Shown piece by piece: positions 1-7,846 of a stretch of DNA of 28,492 nucleotides. The notes beneath the pieces are model-generated. The model saw only the letters and a program-made list of their open reading frames with translations, searched no databases and was not told the DNA's origin. Within the stretch, counting starts at the first letter, position 1. Every line of letters starts with the position of its first letter. This DNA comes from Russula earlei (lineage: Eukaryota > Basidiomycota > Agaricomycetes > Russulales > Russulaceae): NCBI GenBank assembly GCA_025769875.1, contig JAGFNK010000641.1, forward strand, positions 1-28,492. The letters run 5' to 3'. The translations under genes were made by a program, and so were the position numbers.

Positions 1-240
1 AACTATAAGGCAACACTAAGGACCTTAATAGAAGTATTAGGGTCGACTCTAAGGACCCTAATAGAACTATATAAGGGCCTTATAAGATGTCACTATTCCT
101 TAACCAAACTACAAGTCCTCAAATGACCGGCCCTAAACTAACTAACAGGAAATGAATCAGGTGCTTGCATGTGCACTAAAGCAGTGAACACGTGGACAAT
201 GGAAGCTCTTACTCATCAAGAAGAGTCTTCTTACTCAGCA

Positions 241-274
241 GCTTACTGAGCATGACTGAGCATGCTCAGTAAGC
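241..274. repeat. Perfect 14-bp inverted repeat in the LTR upstream region
   Basis: GCTTACTGAGCATG (241-254) and its exact complement CATGCTCAGTAAGC (261-274) flank a 6-nt spacer. The arms contain the CAGTAAGC word that recurs in the other LTR families here. It lies about 80 bp upstream of the TATA box, where a dimeric transcription-factor site would be expected; that role is inference. Confidence 0.8.
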
Positions 275-356
275 ATCCTCCGACTTCTTACTCATCACTC
301 TATTGTGCTTGATAACAAGGTTATGACTTGTTCCCTATTTAGCAGTTCTCTTGTAG

Positions 357-364
357 TATATAAG
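357..364 (+). promoter_or_regulatory. LTR TATA box
   Basis: TATATAAG, at the same distance from the conserved TCAGACTGTCCATTTGT block as in the family-A LTRs. It fixes the transcription direction of this LTR as plus strand. Confidence 0.7.
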
Positions 365-402
365 CGCTCAATAAAGTAGCGGACAGTCCTCAGACTGTCC
401 AT

Positions 403-603
403 TTGTTTACGGCACTCTTCATCCCTGGGATACTCCTTAAGGACCATCCCCTTGTGACTATCCTGGCCTCTTCCCTGCGTGACTGTCCTACTCTCACAGT
501 AACAATACCTCTCTGGTATTTGTTACTACTCTGGATTCTACTCCTTGCCCACGCAGTCTTGGACGTCTATCGACTCGTCTTCGAGCTTATCCCTTGCTCT
601 TGA
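403..603 (+). other. LTR hydrophobic reading frame, diverged copy
   Basis: The frame is open from 364 to the TGA at 601-603 but has no ATG; the nearest starts are TTG or other non-ATG codons. The last third encodes PLWYLLLLWILLLAHA, then an amphipathic stretch ending IPCS. The equivalent frame of LTR A3 (ending at 25171) gives PIWYLLVVWLILLFNA and ends LPTCS, so the hydrophobic core, the Trp and Tyr positions and the end are shared. Between these two diverged LTRs most codon differences fall in third positions. The segment could be one membrane span. How it would be translated is not visible. It could be a non-ATG start, a spliced leader, or a relic of an older coding region. Confidence 0.4.
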
Positions 604-632
604 ACTGGATAGTTCAATAGTGAGTCTTGACA

Positions 633-1229
633 CACGATTCCCATGCGTTCATATGACTCACTTAGCCTCGCATGTACCACTACCTTCCAGCGTGTTCCAG
701 TCTCGATCGTCTCACTGCTACCTCATGTCTACTATTTGATATAGGACATAATTGTCTATATAAACCTGTCAGTAACAGAGAACAAGCCTTAAGCTTGTTC
801 TCTTGTGAATATCACTGGATTCTAGCTTCGGGACTGTAGGCTTTCAGGGAATCAAGCAAATTGACTCGAAACTTTCTCCATCCTCTAAAGTCTTCAAACG
901 CGAAGACTCACCCATTGTATTTCCTTTCCGCAGTACACACTAGCCTTCGCTGTGTTGTCACCGAGATCCCCGATTCTCACGAGAACTTGTCGTCTCACCC
1001 GACTCAGTGCGCACATCTCGCGCGTGAAACGATTTGTCAGCGACAACCGCCCCCAGTTGGTGACACATACACCTCAGTTGCCATGATACATTCAATGCTT
1101 TTGAAAGTGGGATTTGGAGACTGCAGTCCCCCCTCCCAACTTGACACGTCCAGTTGTTCAAACCAGGTCCAACCATACCCCATGTTTTGGAGGTTTTGGT
1201 GTAGCGAGTCCAGGGATGGTGGCAATAGG
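633..1229. other. No recognisable gene
   Basis: Sequence between the diverged LTR and the low-complexity region. I see a hairpin at 777-803 and a TATATAAA-like word near 757. Short frames on both strands have no family resemblance. The minus-strand frame over 958-1584 starts inside LTR A1 and owes its first residues to LTR antisense sequence. Confidence 0.5.
777..803. repeat. Perfect 11-bp hairpin
   Basis: AGAGAACAAGC (777-787) and GCTTGTTCTCT (793-803) are exact complements around a 5-nt loop. Function is unknown; a transcript-end or element-terminus hairpin is possible. Confidence 0.7.
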
Positions 1230-1533
1230 TGATGTTGTGGCTAAGGCTATGGCGGCGGGGGCAGACAAGGCTAAGGCGACTGGCAAGGCTAAGAGCACAG
1301 CGGGTGGCGGCAGCTGACTGATCTAAAGCTGGGGTGATGGAGATGGCTGGCAAAACTAGGGGTGCGATGGCGGCAGCTGAGACTGAGAAGGCTAAGGCTG
1401 AGGGCATGGTGGACACGGTGGCGGCTGGTGATGCTGGTGCTATGGCAGACTGGGCTGAACTCATGAGTGCAAGCAAGGCTAAGACGGAGGCTGATGTGAA
1501 GTCAGCGGCTGGCACGACTGAGGCCACTGTGGC
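1230..1533 (-). other. Ala/Ser/Thr-rich low-complexity frame, distal part
   Basis: The minus strand reads as an open Ala/Ser/Pro/Thr/Leu-rich frame. The plus strand is also open, rich in Ala/Lys/Gly, because the DNA is a degenerate array of GGCTAAGGC/GGCGG words. The same composition resumes at 2365 beyond solo LTR A1, so the LTR was inserted into one continuous low-complexity region. No domain is visible. It could be part of a low-complexity protein or simply decayed simple-sequence DNA. Composition alone does not settle the coding strand. Confidence 0.35.
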
Positions 1534-1797
1534 TGTTACAAACCAAGGCCAGGTCCTGGCCATAGATTGTCCTATTTCACTCAAGAGAGACCTCTCTCAC
1601 TTTGCATTGCCAACTCCCTTCCATTTTCTGGGCTATCCCTCCTGCAGTACAAGATATTGCTATTGCAAAGGCACTATAACATGACCAGGCACCTGTTTCC
1701 CAATTGGGTAATCATCGTGTGGCAGCCACATGGTCACCCAGCCACCAAGAACCCAAAACAGTGGCACAAACTCTTAGAAACTGTTGCATAACTCATC

Positions 1798-1898
1798 TGA
1801 TGTCATCAAGGCTCCAATGACATCATGGCTGACTGAGTGACTCCACAGTGACCTCATAGGCTCACTAAGCGCTCCACAGTGACATCATAATGATGTCA
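1798..1898. promoter_or_regulatory. Clustered TGACATCA/TGATGTCA sites in LTR U3
   Basis: Four 8-bp words lie in two inverted pairs: TGATGTCA at 1798-1805 with TGACATCA at 1818-1825, and TGACATCA at 1880-1887 with TGATGTCA at 1891-1898. They resemble half-sites or variants of the bZIP (CREB/ATF-type) consensus TGACGTCA. The arrangement is kept in A2 and A3. They sit about 130-230 bp upstream of the TATA box, a plausible enhancer position. Confidence 0.55.
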
Positions 1899-2029
1899 TC
1901 GCTCCACAATGATCAGTAATGTGCTCAGTAAGCCTGAAACTTGACACAAGCAAGTTTATGCCTCTGTAGTCCTATTGGATGGTACCAAAGAGTCTAGAAT
2001 AGTCATATTGTAATTGACCCTGTACACTG

Positions 2030-2037
2030 TATATAAG
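2030..2037 (+). promoter_or_regulatory. LTR A1 TATA box
   Basis: TATATAAG, followed by the conserved GTCGTCAGAC block about 20 bp downstream, probably near the transcription start. The same box is at 13876-13883 (A2) and 24877-24884 (A3). Confidence 0.7.
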
Positions 2038-2224
2038 CCCCAATGAAGCATGGCAGTCGTCAGACCATCCATTTGTGATACTCTCATCTTCCTGGGTACT
2101 CCCCTGCGACTGCTCAGTCTAAAGATTCCCCTCGTCTCCAAGGTACTCTTCAACGACCCGCCTTGTTTAAAGCCCTCTCGTTACACTGGCCTCCAGCCTT
2201 TGCCTTTGTCTCTTGCAACACTTA

Positions 2225-2305
2225 CCAGTCCCCATCTGGTATCTCCTCATCGTTTGGCTTGTCCTCCTGTTCAACGCCACCTTCGCTGCGTACCATCTGT
2301 TCTGA
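2225..2305 (+). other. LTR hydrophobic reading frame, copy in A1
   Basis: The frame encodes PVPIWYLLIVWLVLLF, then an alternating Ala/aromatic stretch, and ends at TGA (2303-2305). A3 has CGA at that codon and runs eight codons further, so A1 looks truncated by a C-to-T change at a CpG. An extra C in A1 (GACCCGCC against GACCGCC in A3) also breaks the frame upstream. An ATG at 2050, just after the probable transcription start, lies in another frame. TTACCAG ending at 2228 resembles a 3' splice site that could join that ATG frame to this one; this is inference only. Confidence 0.35.
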
Positions 2306-2364
2306 CCTTTGCCCACCTGCTCCTGAGTCCTCAAAGGATCAGCAGTACGTGTCTTGACAGTGGC

Positions 2365-2928
2365 AGCGGACAGGGTGATGGACGAGGCTGAGGGCGTGGG
2401 AGCTGGCTGAGCAGAGACGGGGATGGTGGTGATAGGTGATGACATGGCTAAGGCTATGGCAGTGGGGGCAGACGAGGTGGTGGCAATGATGGGTGCAACA
2501 AGGGCAGCAGCGGGCAAGACTGGAGGCGTGGTGGGGATGGCGACAGGAACAGGTGAAGCTGAGAAGGCGGCGGATGGGATGGGGTCGTCTCCACTGCAGG
2601 TGTCGGCAGCATACGTGGGCGAGAGCATGTGAGTGGATGGGAAGGCTCTGTGGGAGGCGGTGTGCGGTGTGCTGTTGGCATCGGTGGTGGCTTCTCCTAT
2701 GATGGCGGTGTGGCAGTGGCTTCTGCTCCTGTTGCAGCATGTTGTTGCTAAGTTTGTGGCTGAGGCCTTCTTGGTCTTCTGAGAGGGTGCTAGTGGTGAG
2801 GTGTTGTGATGGTGCTGCGATGCTGGCAGAGGAGCATGAAAGAGAATAGAATTGAGACTGGTTGAGACGGTTGAGAAAGGCTTAAGACGCAAGCGCATCA
2901 TGTGGGCCAGGGCATGGTGTGCGCGCAT
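2365..2928 (-). other. Ala/Ser/Pro/Thr-rich low-complexity frame, proximal part
   Basis: Read on the minus strand from an ATG at 2928, this is about 190 codons of His/Thr/Ser-rich and then Ala/Pro/Ile/Thr-rich sequence with no stop, ending where LTR A1 begins. The first 60 residues are less repetitive. No domain, signal peptide or known motif is recognised. A similar composition occurs on the plus strand at 19411-20035, but I could not align them. It may be the start of a gene disrupted by A1, or chance openness of GC-biased simple DNA. Confidence 0.35.
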
Positions 2929-3294
2929 GGTTGGTGGTGAGGGCTGGGCAATGCAGTTGAGGTCTTGACATCAGGCATGAGGAAGGTGGCATGTGCATGC
3001 AGTTGATGGCAAGGGAATGCGACAGACTCTAATGTCGCACCACTTTTTTATGAGGCTGAAAGAGGGAGGCGGAGTGAAGGGAGGCAGAAAAAAAAAGGTT
3101 TGGATTTGGACTCTTATATATGATATAGGTTGCGGTAATATTGCCTATTATAGAAAATGGGCGCTCCTTAAGATGTGCACAAGGACAGTGAACTTCATAA
3201 AGGAAAGCATAGTGATGGTGAGAAGAGGAGAAGAGAAGAGAAAACGAGAGACAGGACTGACCTCAGTTGGCAGGGACACACGTTGCTCTCACTC
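2929..3294. other. No gene seen
   Basis: Spacer between the low-complexity region and the end of the five-exon gene. It includes a purine run around 3085-3100 and a GA-rich stretch at 3220-3255. A plus-strand open frame crosses it but has no family features. Confidence 0.5.
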
Positions 3295-4830
3295 TCACCA
3301 CCCTTTTCTTACCCTTGGATCTTGGTGCTCTGTGATCGTTACTTCAGTCACTGGTGTATCGGGATCGGGGTCTGGCATAGGGGCCATGGTGGTACCAACA
3401 CCTGGAGTTTGGCCATTGGACAGTGCAGGAGGTGATGAGATGAGTGATTGTCCAGGGACCCTGACTTCTGTGATATCAAGCCGTGAGATAAGCCGATTGA
3501 TATCATCAAACACAGGGTCAGATGACTCTGCATTTGCTTGCCCTGACGACATGGTGGAGGTCAGGAATATTATATTGTCATACCACAAAAGGAGAGTTGA
3601 GTGATAAGCGAGTGGTAATTGCAAGATGGTGTACTTGTATTGGATAAAGTGCTGCTTCCAGTTAATACCGCTGGGGCCTATCACTTTGTCAGAAAACATC
3701 TGATCTGGTCCACATATGAACATCAACTGTAAAATATCAGAGAGAGCATACAATGGTCAATTGGTAATTAGGAACATACCACTGTGGCCGCCATGGCGAT
3801 CATTCCTGGTGTTGTCTTTGAAACGCCTCAGAGGATGGCTTTTGATGGATGTTTTCTGAGAGCCTCACCACTGAGCATAGACTTCCCAAAAAGGACCGCT
3901 TTGAGATACTGAGGAATCATTAGCTACCATATGCAAAGTATATTCTGAGACTAACATTTGCAAGCGGCTTAGATTTGAAGATGTCTGGACTTGAACAGTC
4001 TCTGTTCAGAAAAAGTAATGGTGCCAATAGGGGATACCTCTTGTCCGGTTGTGTTGGATTGTGGAGTAAAACCTCTACTTCTGTGACTCCAGAGCAGGGA
4101 GAATGGGAATGAAAGTGCGAGCTGTTGATGTTGAAGAGTTCACCTGCAATATGGCATGCCGTGCTCACTGAAGTCACACGCTCTGAGTCAAGACCATGCT
4201 TAAACTTATAGGAAACACTTAGCCAGAGTAATATCAAACAGAAGCAGGGACTTACATGCTTCACAAAGGATGCCTGTCGGTTGGTTGCCGAAAGAGCAGC
4301 ACGAAGATTTTCTGGAAGGGACTTGTACACCTCAGCGATAATGACCATCTCACATTTATTGAGGTTGTTATAGCAGCGAGGGCACAGAGTGTCAACATTG
4401 GTGGGGCACTCCAATTCAAGTGTCGATCTGTTAACCCAGAGCTCATGCGTGACAGTGAACCTCACCCCTGCATATGCAATAGCCTCATCCTCCTTGGTCA
4501 ATGAACTCTTTTCTTTGCTTGATTTGCCGGATAGATTAAGGGATTTCAGGTAAATGTTTTCTGCCTGCAGTTCCTTTACATCCTGTGACAGAGCTTGGTG
4601 TCAGATCTGAACAGACTGCAGGCTCTGACGACCACACACGATACTCCAGAGATGAAATCAGCAGACAAACGACATAGAGAAAAAGGCAGATGCACCTGGA
4701 TGAGATCCATTTGGGAAAGGTCAGTAGATGATGTTGAAGTGATGGGCATAGACAATGGAGCATCATTGAAGCCAACACTGTCAGACAACTGTCCATCGGA
4801 CGCATAGGAGTCATTGTCAGAGGCAGACAT
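3295..4830 (-). CDS. Five-exon gene of an expanded mushroom family, function unknown
   Basis: Exons read by eye on the minus strand are 4830-4696, 4582-4256, 4198-3956, 3908-3780 and 3726-3295. All join in phase 0 (about 421 codons). Introns are 113, 57, 47 and 53 nt: GTGCAT..CACAG, GTAAGT..TTAAG, GTTAGT..CTCAG (with CTAAT near its end) and GTATGT..TACAG. The N-terminus MSASDNDSYASDG is acidic and serine-rich. It is followed by a short possible coiled coil (DVKELQAENIYLKSL). The centre has HELWVNRSTLE..CP..VD..CPRCY and AEVYKSLPENLRAAL. Later come YLKAVLFGKSML, KTTPGMIAMAATV and FIQYKYTILQLPL. From memory this motif order matches a large Agaricomycete family of hypothetical proteins with no assigned function. 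One TGA (3828-3830) breaks exon 4 where Trp is expected before GVSKTTPG, so the gene is either recently inactivated or spliced around it. Confidence 0.6.
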
Positions 4831-4947
4831 GGGTGTGCAGCAAGAGGGCTATGACAATGTCCATTCCCTGGATGAGGACTTAAATACAACAAGCTTGTTG
4901 TAATGACGCACCATTGAATTAAATGAGGACCCAATATATTGGGATGT

Positions 4948-5420
4948 AATAAGGCATGCATCAACCCGGATCAGGAATGTCGATGCATGCCCCAAAGGCC
5001 ATGAGGATTGTCCGTCGACCATGTCAGGAGAGCTGGCATTAACCATTTGAAGAATCAAGATATGAATCATGAAGATCCTGAATGAAGTATGATACCATCC
5101 AGTCACCTTGGTCCAGGGATTGCCACATGGCTGATTGCAAGCAAGTTATACTGAAGACTGAAGTACAATAAGGCATGCGTCAACCCGGATCAGAACATGC
5201 CCCAAACATGTGAAGATCATCCATTGACCATGTCAGGAAATCTGACATTAACCATTTGAAGAATCAGGATATGAATCATGAAGATCCCAAAATAATATGA
5301 TATACCATACAGTCACCTGAGGGATTGCGTGTGGCTAATTGTAATACTCAAGTGACACTGGGTGAATTAACCATTTGGAGAATCTGATCAGCATAGAATT
5401 TTGAACGAAATATGATATGT
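4948..5420. repeat. Degenerate direct repeats of about 210-218 bp
   Basis: AATAAGGCATGC.TCAACCCGGATCAG occurs at about 4948 and 5168. TTAACCATTTGAAGAATCA.GATATGAATCATGAAGATCC occurs at about 5039 and 5249, with a third partial copy of the second block at about 5368. Spacing is about 210-218 bp for the first two units and about 120 bp for the third, which seems internally deleted. The array lies directly upstream of the start of the five-exon minus-strand gene. No coding frame is seen. Confidence 0.7.
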
Positions 5421-5567
5421 ATACCATCTGGTCCCTGAAACTTCTTGATCACTGTGTGGCTTATTACATTTTGTTCCATTACATGATGGTTATTAATACT
5501 TGACCCTCATGTGGGCACACAAGCTTGAGAGTTGATCAAGTCGTCGTTGAAATGACCGGAGTTCATT

Positions 5568-5939
5568 TCATCTTTTTGAGAAGGATCTGGCTGGATGGAC
5601 TGTTAGACAGATGAGGGTTAATAGGGATTGTAACAAAGTGGATACCAAGGAAGTTGAGTTTCCACCCTTTGGAAAGTGATGCGTAGACACCTTGATAGTG
5701 TAGATGCCACAGTAATGGGCAGGCATGCGAACAGAGCCTGCCACATCAGTCCTGATGCCCAGTCTGGAACCACTGAATGCAAGGAGCGCAGCTTCGCCAC
5801 CCGTAGACCCGCCGGGAGAGTGTTGAGCCGAGTAAGGGTTTGTGGACCTCCCCCAGACATTGGAGGATGATTCAAAGGAAAGCAGAATAATGGGGACGTT
5901 CGTTTTGACGTGACAAGTGACAAAGATGGATGGTGACAA
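5568..5939 (-). pseudogene. Amidase-signature enzyme fragment
   Basis: The minus-strand frame carries the core of the amidase-signature family (fatty-acid amide hydrolase/acetamidase type). It reads TNVPIILLSFESSSNVWGR, then HSPGGSTGGEAALLAFSGS, then TDVAGSVRMPAHYCGIYTIK. In the family, the first Ser of GGSSGG is the cis-Ser and the Ser of the GGSxR motif is the nucleophile; both are present. The catalytic Lys region, normally about 70-80 residues upstream, and the whole C-terminal half are missing. Only about 75 of roughly 550 residues are recognisable. The usual GxGTD is changed to GIRTD. No active enzyme is possible. The family assignment is firm; the substrate is unknowable. Confidence 0.8.
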
Positions 5940-6035
5940 AGATTGGATGGTGTCAAAGATGGATGAAACGATGAAACTTTAATTGTCTCTCCTGTATCCT
6001 CATTACTCATAATAATTCACTCCTGCTGCACAAGC

Positions 6036-6536
6036 TCAAACTCTGAGTCCTCTTTTTGTCACACCAAGTAGTTCTGACATGAGGTCCGATGTATACTCTC
6101 TCCTTCTTTCCAGCACTGGTTTTGGTTGGTAACCTTCACCTGTGTAAGACGTTCCTAATTTCCCTTTGGCTGATGTATATGTCCCATACCTGCCGCAAAT
6201 CCTCTTCATGTCATGATATTCACTACTGAGGTCCCCGCATTCCACATGGGAGATGTGCCACGAACTGGGGCCATCTGTCCTCCTTGATATGAGGCCAACC
6301 AAGATGCATCACCTCTGCCAGATCATGCAAAAGTCGGATGCAGCAAATGCATCCCACTCAGTGTCCCTGTAGCTTATGATGGAAGCCTTTGGCATGGCAC
6401 AGTGCAAGGCTGGTGCCAGATCAGAGGTCCCATCTATCTGGACTTGCTTGACTTCATTTCCCAATGGACTGTTGAGGTGAAAACACTGTAAACGGTTGTA
6501 TCTCGCAGGGCGCCCCCATGGTAGTCCCATCTGCAA
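6036..6536 (-). other. Unrecognised minus-strand frame with one stop
   Basis: Two open stretches (6536-6309 and 6302-6036) share a frame and are separated by a single TGA. They encode a non-repetitive, normally composed peptide with no motif I recognise (includes SDLAPALHCAMPKAS and EWDAFAASDFC). It could be a decayed exon of a cellular gene linked to the amidase fragment downstream, or chance. No splice pattern is convincing. Confidence 0.25.
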
Positions 6537-6751
6537 AGGCTATTTCTCGTCAGTTGAGGTCCTCCTTAACGCCCTGTCGCTGCTCTACACACCGCAAAGC
6601 CCATGCTGGATTATTTTTGTTCTTGAACAGGCTGTTACTCGTCAGCACAGGTCCTCTTTTACTCCTCGAGCCGCCACAAACCCCATGCTGTCCAGATTAC
6701 ACAAAGCTTTGTTCAGAAGATCTATCCCATCGCCTCGTCTCACCCTCATTG

Positions 6752-7093
6752 TCACTCATTATTCACCCTGTTGCACCCTTTGTCGCTATCATCCTTGCAC
6801 TTGCCCCCATTTTTGTTGCCACTGCTATTATCATCCTCATTATCCATGCTCTGAATTGGCAGCATGCTGGTGCCCAGAGGCGCGCTGGTACCCTGAGGCG
6901 CACTGGTACCCTGAGGCGCACTGGTACCCCGAGGTGCGCTGGTACCCCAAGGTGCGCTGGTACCCCGAGGCGTGCTGGTACCCCAAGGCGTGCTGGTGCC
7001 CCAAGGCGCGCTGCTGCCCGGTTTGGATGCATGGCCAAATTGTTTCTCCCTGTGGAACATGTCCTTGTATAGCTTTACAATGAGTTCATTCAA
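6752..7093 (-). CDS. Possible hexapeptide-repeat protein, hypothetical
   Basis: From an ATG at 7093 the minus strand encodes about 113 residues: MNELIVKLYKDMFHREKQF, about eight hexapeptides of the form GTS(A/T)P(W/R/Q/L), and a hydrophilic tail rich in Asp/Asn/Lys. The repeat part is the 18-bp minisatellite at 6866-7009. An 18-bp unit without stops is open in several frames, so the frame proves little there; the non-repetitive ends are the only real support. It is not recognised as any family. Confidence 0.25.
   Translation of the reverse strand: MNELIVKLYKDMFHREKQFGHASKPGSSAPWGTSTPWGTSTPRGTSAPWGTSAPRGTSAPQGTSAPQGTSAPLGTSMLPIQSMDNEDDNSSGNKNGGKCKDDSDKGCNRVNNE
6866..7009. repeat. 18-bp minisatellite, about eight units
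   Basis: Consecutive units follow GCTGGTACCCCRAGGCGC with a few substitutions (GTGCCC/GTACCC, CTGAGG/CCGAGG/CCAAGG, GCGC/GTGC/GCGT). There are eight full units and a decayed ninth running into 7027. Several variants are shared between neighbours, as expected from unequal exchange or slippage. Confidence 0.9.
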
Positions 7094-7292
7094 ATTCTAT
7101 TTGAATCAGTGATAATTTCAGTGATTGATTGACATGCAAACGCACTTCTAGGGACGTGCGTCCAGCGAACGACATCTCCCCCAAATGGGCCCACACAACA
7201 AGTAGTGCCAGCCCCATGGTCAAGGATGTGGGTGTGGCCGACAGTTCTAATTTCAGGACGACAGTCATGTCAAGTGTTGTTGTGGTGGTGGT
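7010..7292. other. Spacer between minisatellite and LTR B1
   Basis: No recognised gene. A GTTGTTGTGGTGGTGG run immediately precedes the LTR and supplied its GTGGT target. Confidence 0.5.
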
Positions 7293-7647
7293 TGTTAAGA
7301 TCTGACAGATCTTAGTACCGACTCTTCTTGTGAAAGAGTTGCTTGATATAGTTCAAGCACTAGACTTCGAACCCTTTGATATTATCTCAGGAAGATTGAA
7401 TGTAGAAAAGAGAGGGGCCTCTTTCAGTTAGAGTCTGCACTATAATTTGTTTTTAGATCGTTTGACAAAATGGTTTGTTTTGTGAAAAGTGTAAGTCGAG
7501 CGTGAGGCTCGACTTCTTAGTACCACAGACTATTTATACGATATCTCAGTAACTACTGATCCGTTTCGTACGAAACTCGGGGTGTAAGTAGCTGGGAACC
7601 AGTAGTATCCAAATATAGAAAGCGCAATTCAGAATGTTAGAAATGAC

Positions 7648-7663
7648 TCACGCGTGAGTCATT
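7648..7663. promoter_or_regulatory. Perfect 16-bp palindrome in LTR B1
   Basis: GACTCACGCGTGAGTC is its own reverse complement; with flanking AAT/ATT it extends to AATGACTCACGCGTGAGTCATT. It contains TGACTCA-type (AP-1/Gcn4-like) words on both arms around ACGCGT. It is kept in copy B2, where the flanking sequence is otherwise slightly changed. It is a strong candidate for a dimeric regulator site. Confidence 0.6.
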
Positions 7664-7683
7664 CTTTCCTAGTATCAGTCAGC

Positions 7684-7763
7684 CAGTCAGTAAGCAATCA
7701 GTAAGCAATCAGTAAGCAATCAGTAAGCGATCAGTCAGCCAATCAGTAAGCAATCACTAAGCC
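7684..7763. repeat. 11-bp tandem CAGTAAGC array in LTR B1
   Basis: CAGTAAGC occurs at 7688, 7699, 7710 and 7721, exactly 11 bp apart, and again at 7744, with CACTAAGC at 7754 and interspersed CAGTCAGCC variants. Copy B2 has a different number and order of the same words (28390 onward), so the array changes length between copies. One helical turn of spacing would place all sites on one DNA face. Confidence 0.8.
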
Positions 7764-7846
7764 AGATTGATAAGCGGACACATGAGTAATCACAGACGAG
7801 TCAGCAGAAAACAGATGACAGTTCGAGAATCAAGAGAATCTTAACA

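Larger units (their letters stand above)
1..632 (+). repeat. Diverged family-A LTR, upstream end outside window
   Basis: This segment shares layout and patches of sequence with the three family-A LTRs (1534-2359, 13375-14203, 24376-25203). It has a TATATAAG box at 357-364. About 25 bp later comes a block reading TCAGACTGTCCATTTGT (from 390) that is nearly identical in all copies. It then has a hydrophobic reading frame and the same terminus TCTTGACA, ending at 632. Most other positions have diverged, so it is an older or sister subfamily. The upstream end (expected TGTT..) lies before base 1, and no target duplication can be tested. It may be a solo LTR or the edge of a full element; no retroelement protein follows on the right. 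Confidence 0.7.
1534..2359 (+). mobile_element. Family-A solo LTR (A1)
   Basis: 826 bp, beginning TGTTACAAACC and ending GTGTCTTGACA, flanked by perfect 5-bp duplications GTGGC (1529-1533 and 2360-2364). It aligns over its whole length with A2 and A3. No PBS, polypurine tract or coding region is attached, so it is a solo LTR left by LTR-LTR recombination. The TATA box at 2030-2037 puts it on the plus strand. Of the three copies it has lost most CpG sites: for example TTACAAAC here is TTACGAAC in A2 and A3, and ATCGTGTGG here is ATCGCGTGG. It is therefore probably the oldest or most heavily methylated copy. The parent element's proteins are not in this window. Confidence 0.92.
7293..7846. mobile_element. 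Family-B solo LTR (B1)
   Basis: 554 bp from TGTTAAGATCTGACAGATC to GAATCTTAACA, with inverted ends TGTTAA/TTAACA, flanked by perfect GTGGT duplications (7288-7292 and 7847-7851). A second copy starts at 28004. No internal domain is attached, so this is a solo LTR. Internal features are a short hairpin GTCGAGCGTGAGGCTCGAC (7495-7513), the palindrome GACTCACGCGTGAGTC (7648-7663) and the CAGTAAGC array near the right end. Transcription direction is not clear. Confidence 0.92.

Noticed and set aside
1534..1584. Three minus-strand frames (near 1584, 13425 and 24426) begin with the same peptide MSEIGQS.ARTWPWFVT, suggesting a gene family.
   Set aside because: The shared peptide is the antisense of the first 50 bp of the family-A LTRs; each frame then runs into unrelated flanking DNA.
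2993..3604. 203-codon plus-strand open frame.
   Set aside because: It overlaps the last exon of the minus-strand gene, has a composition shift within it and no recognisable motif.
6496..7083. Long overlapping plus-strand frames across the minisatellite.
   Set aside because: An 18-bp repeat without stops opens several frames at once; the non-repeat parts show no conserved features.
7684..7763. CRISPR-like array.
   Set aside because: Period is 11 bp with no spacers, lies inside a eukaryotic LTR and varies between copies.
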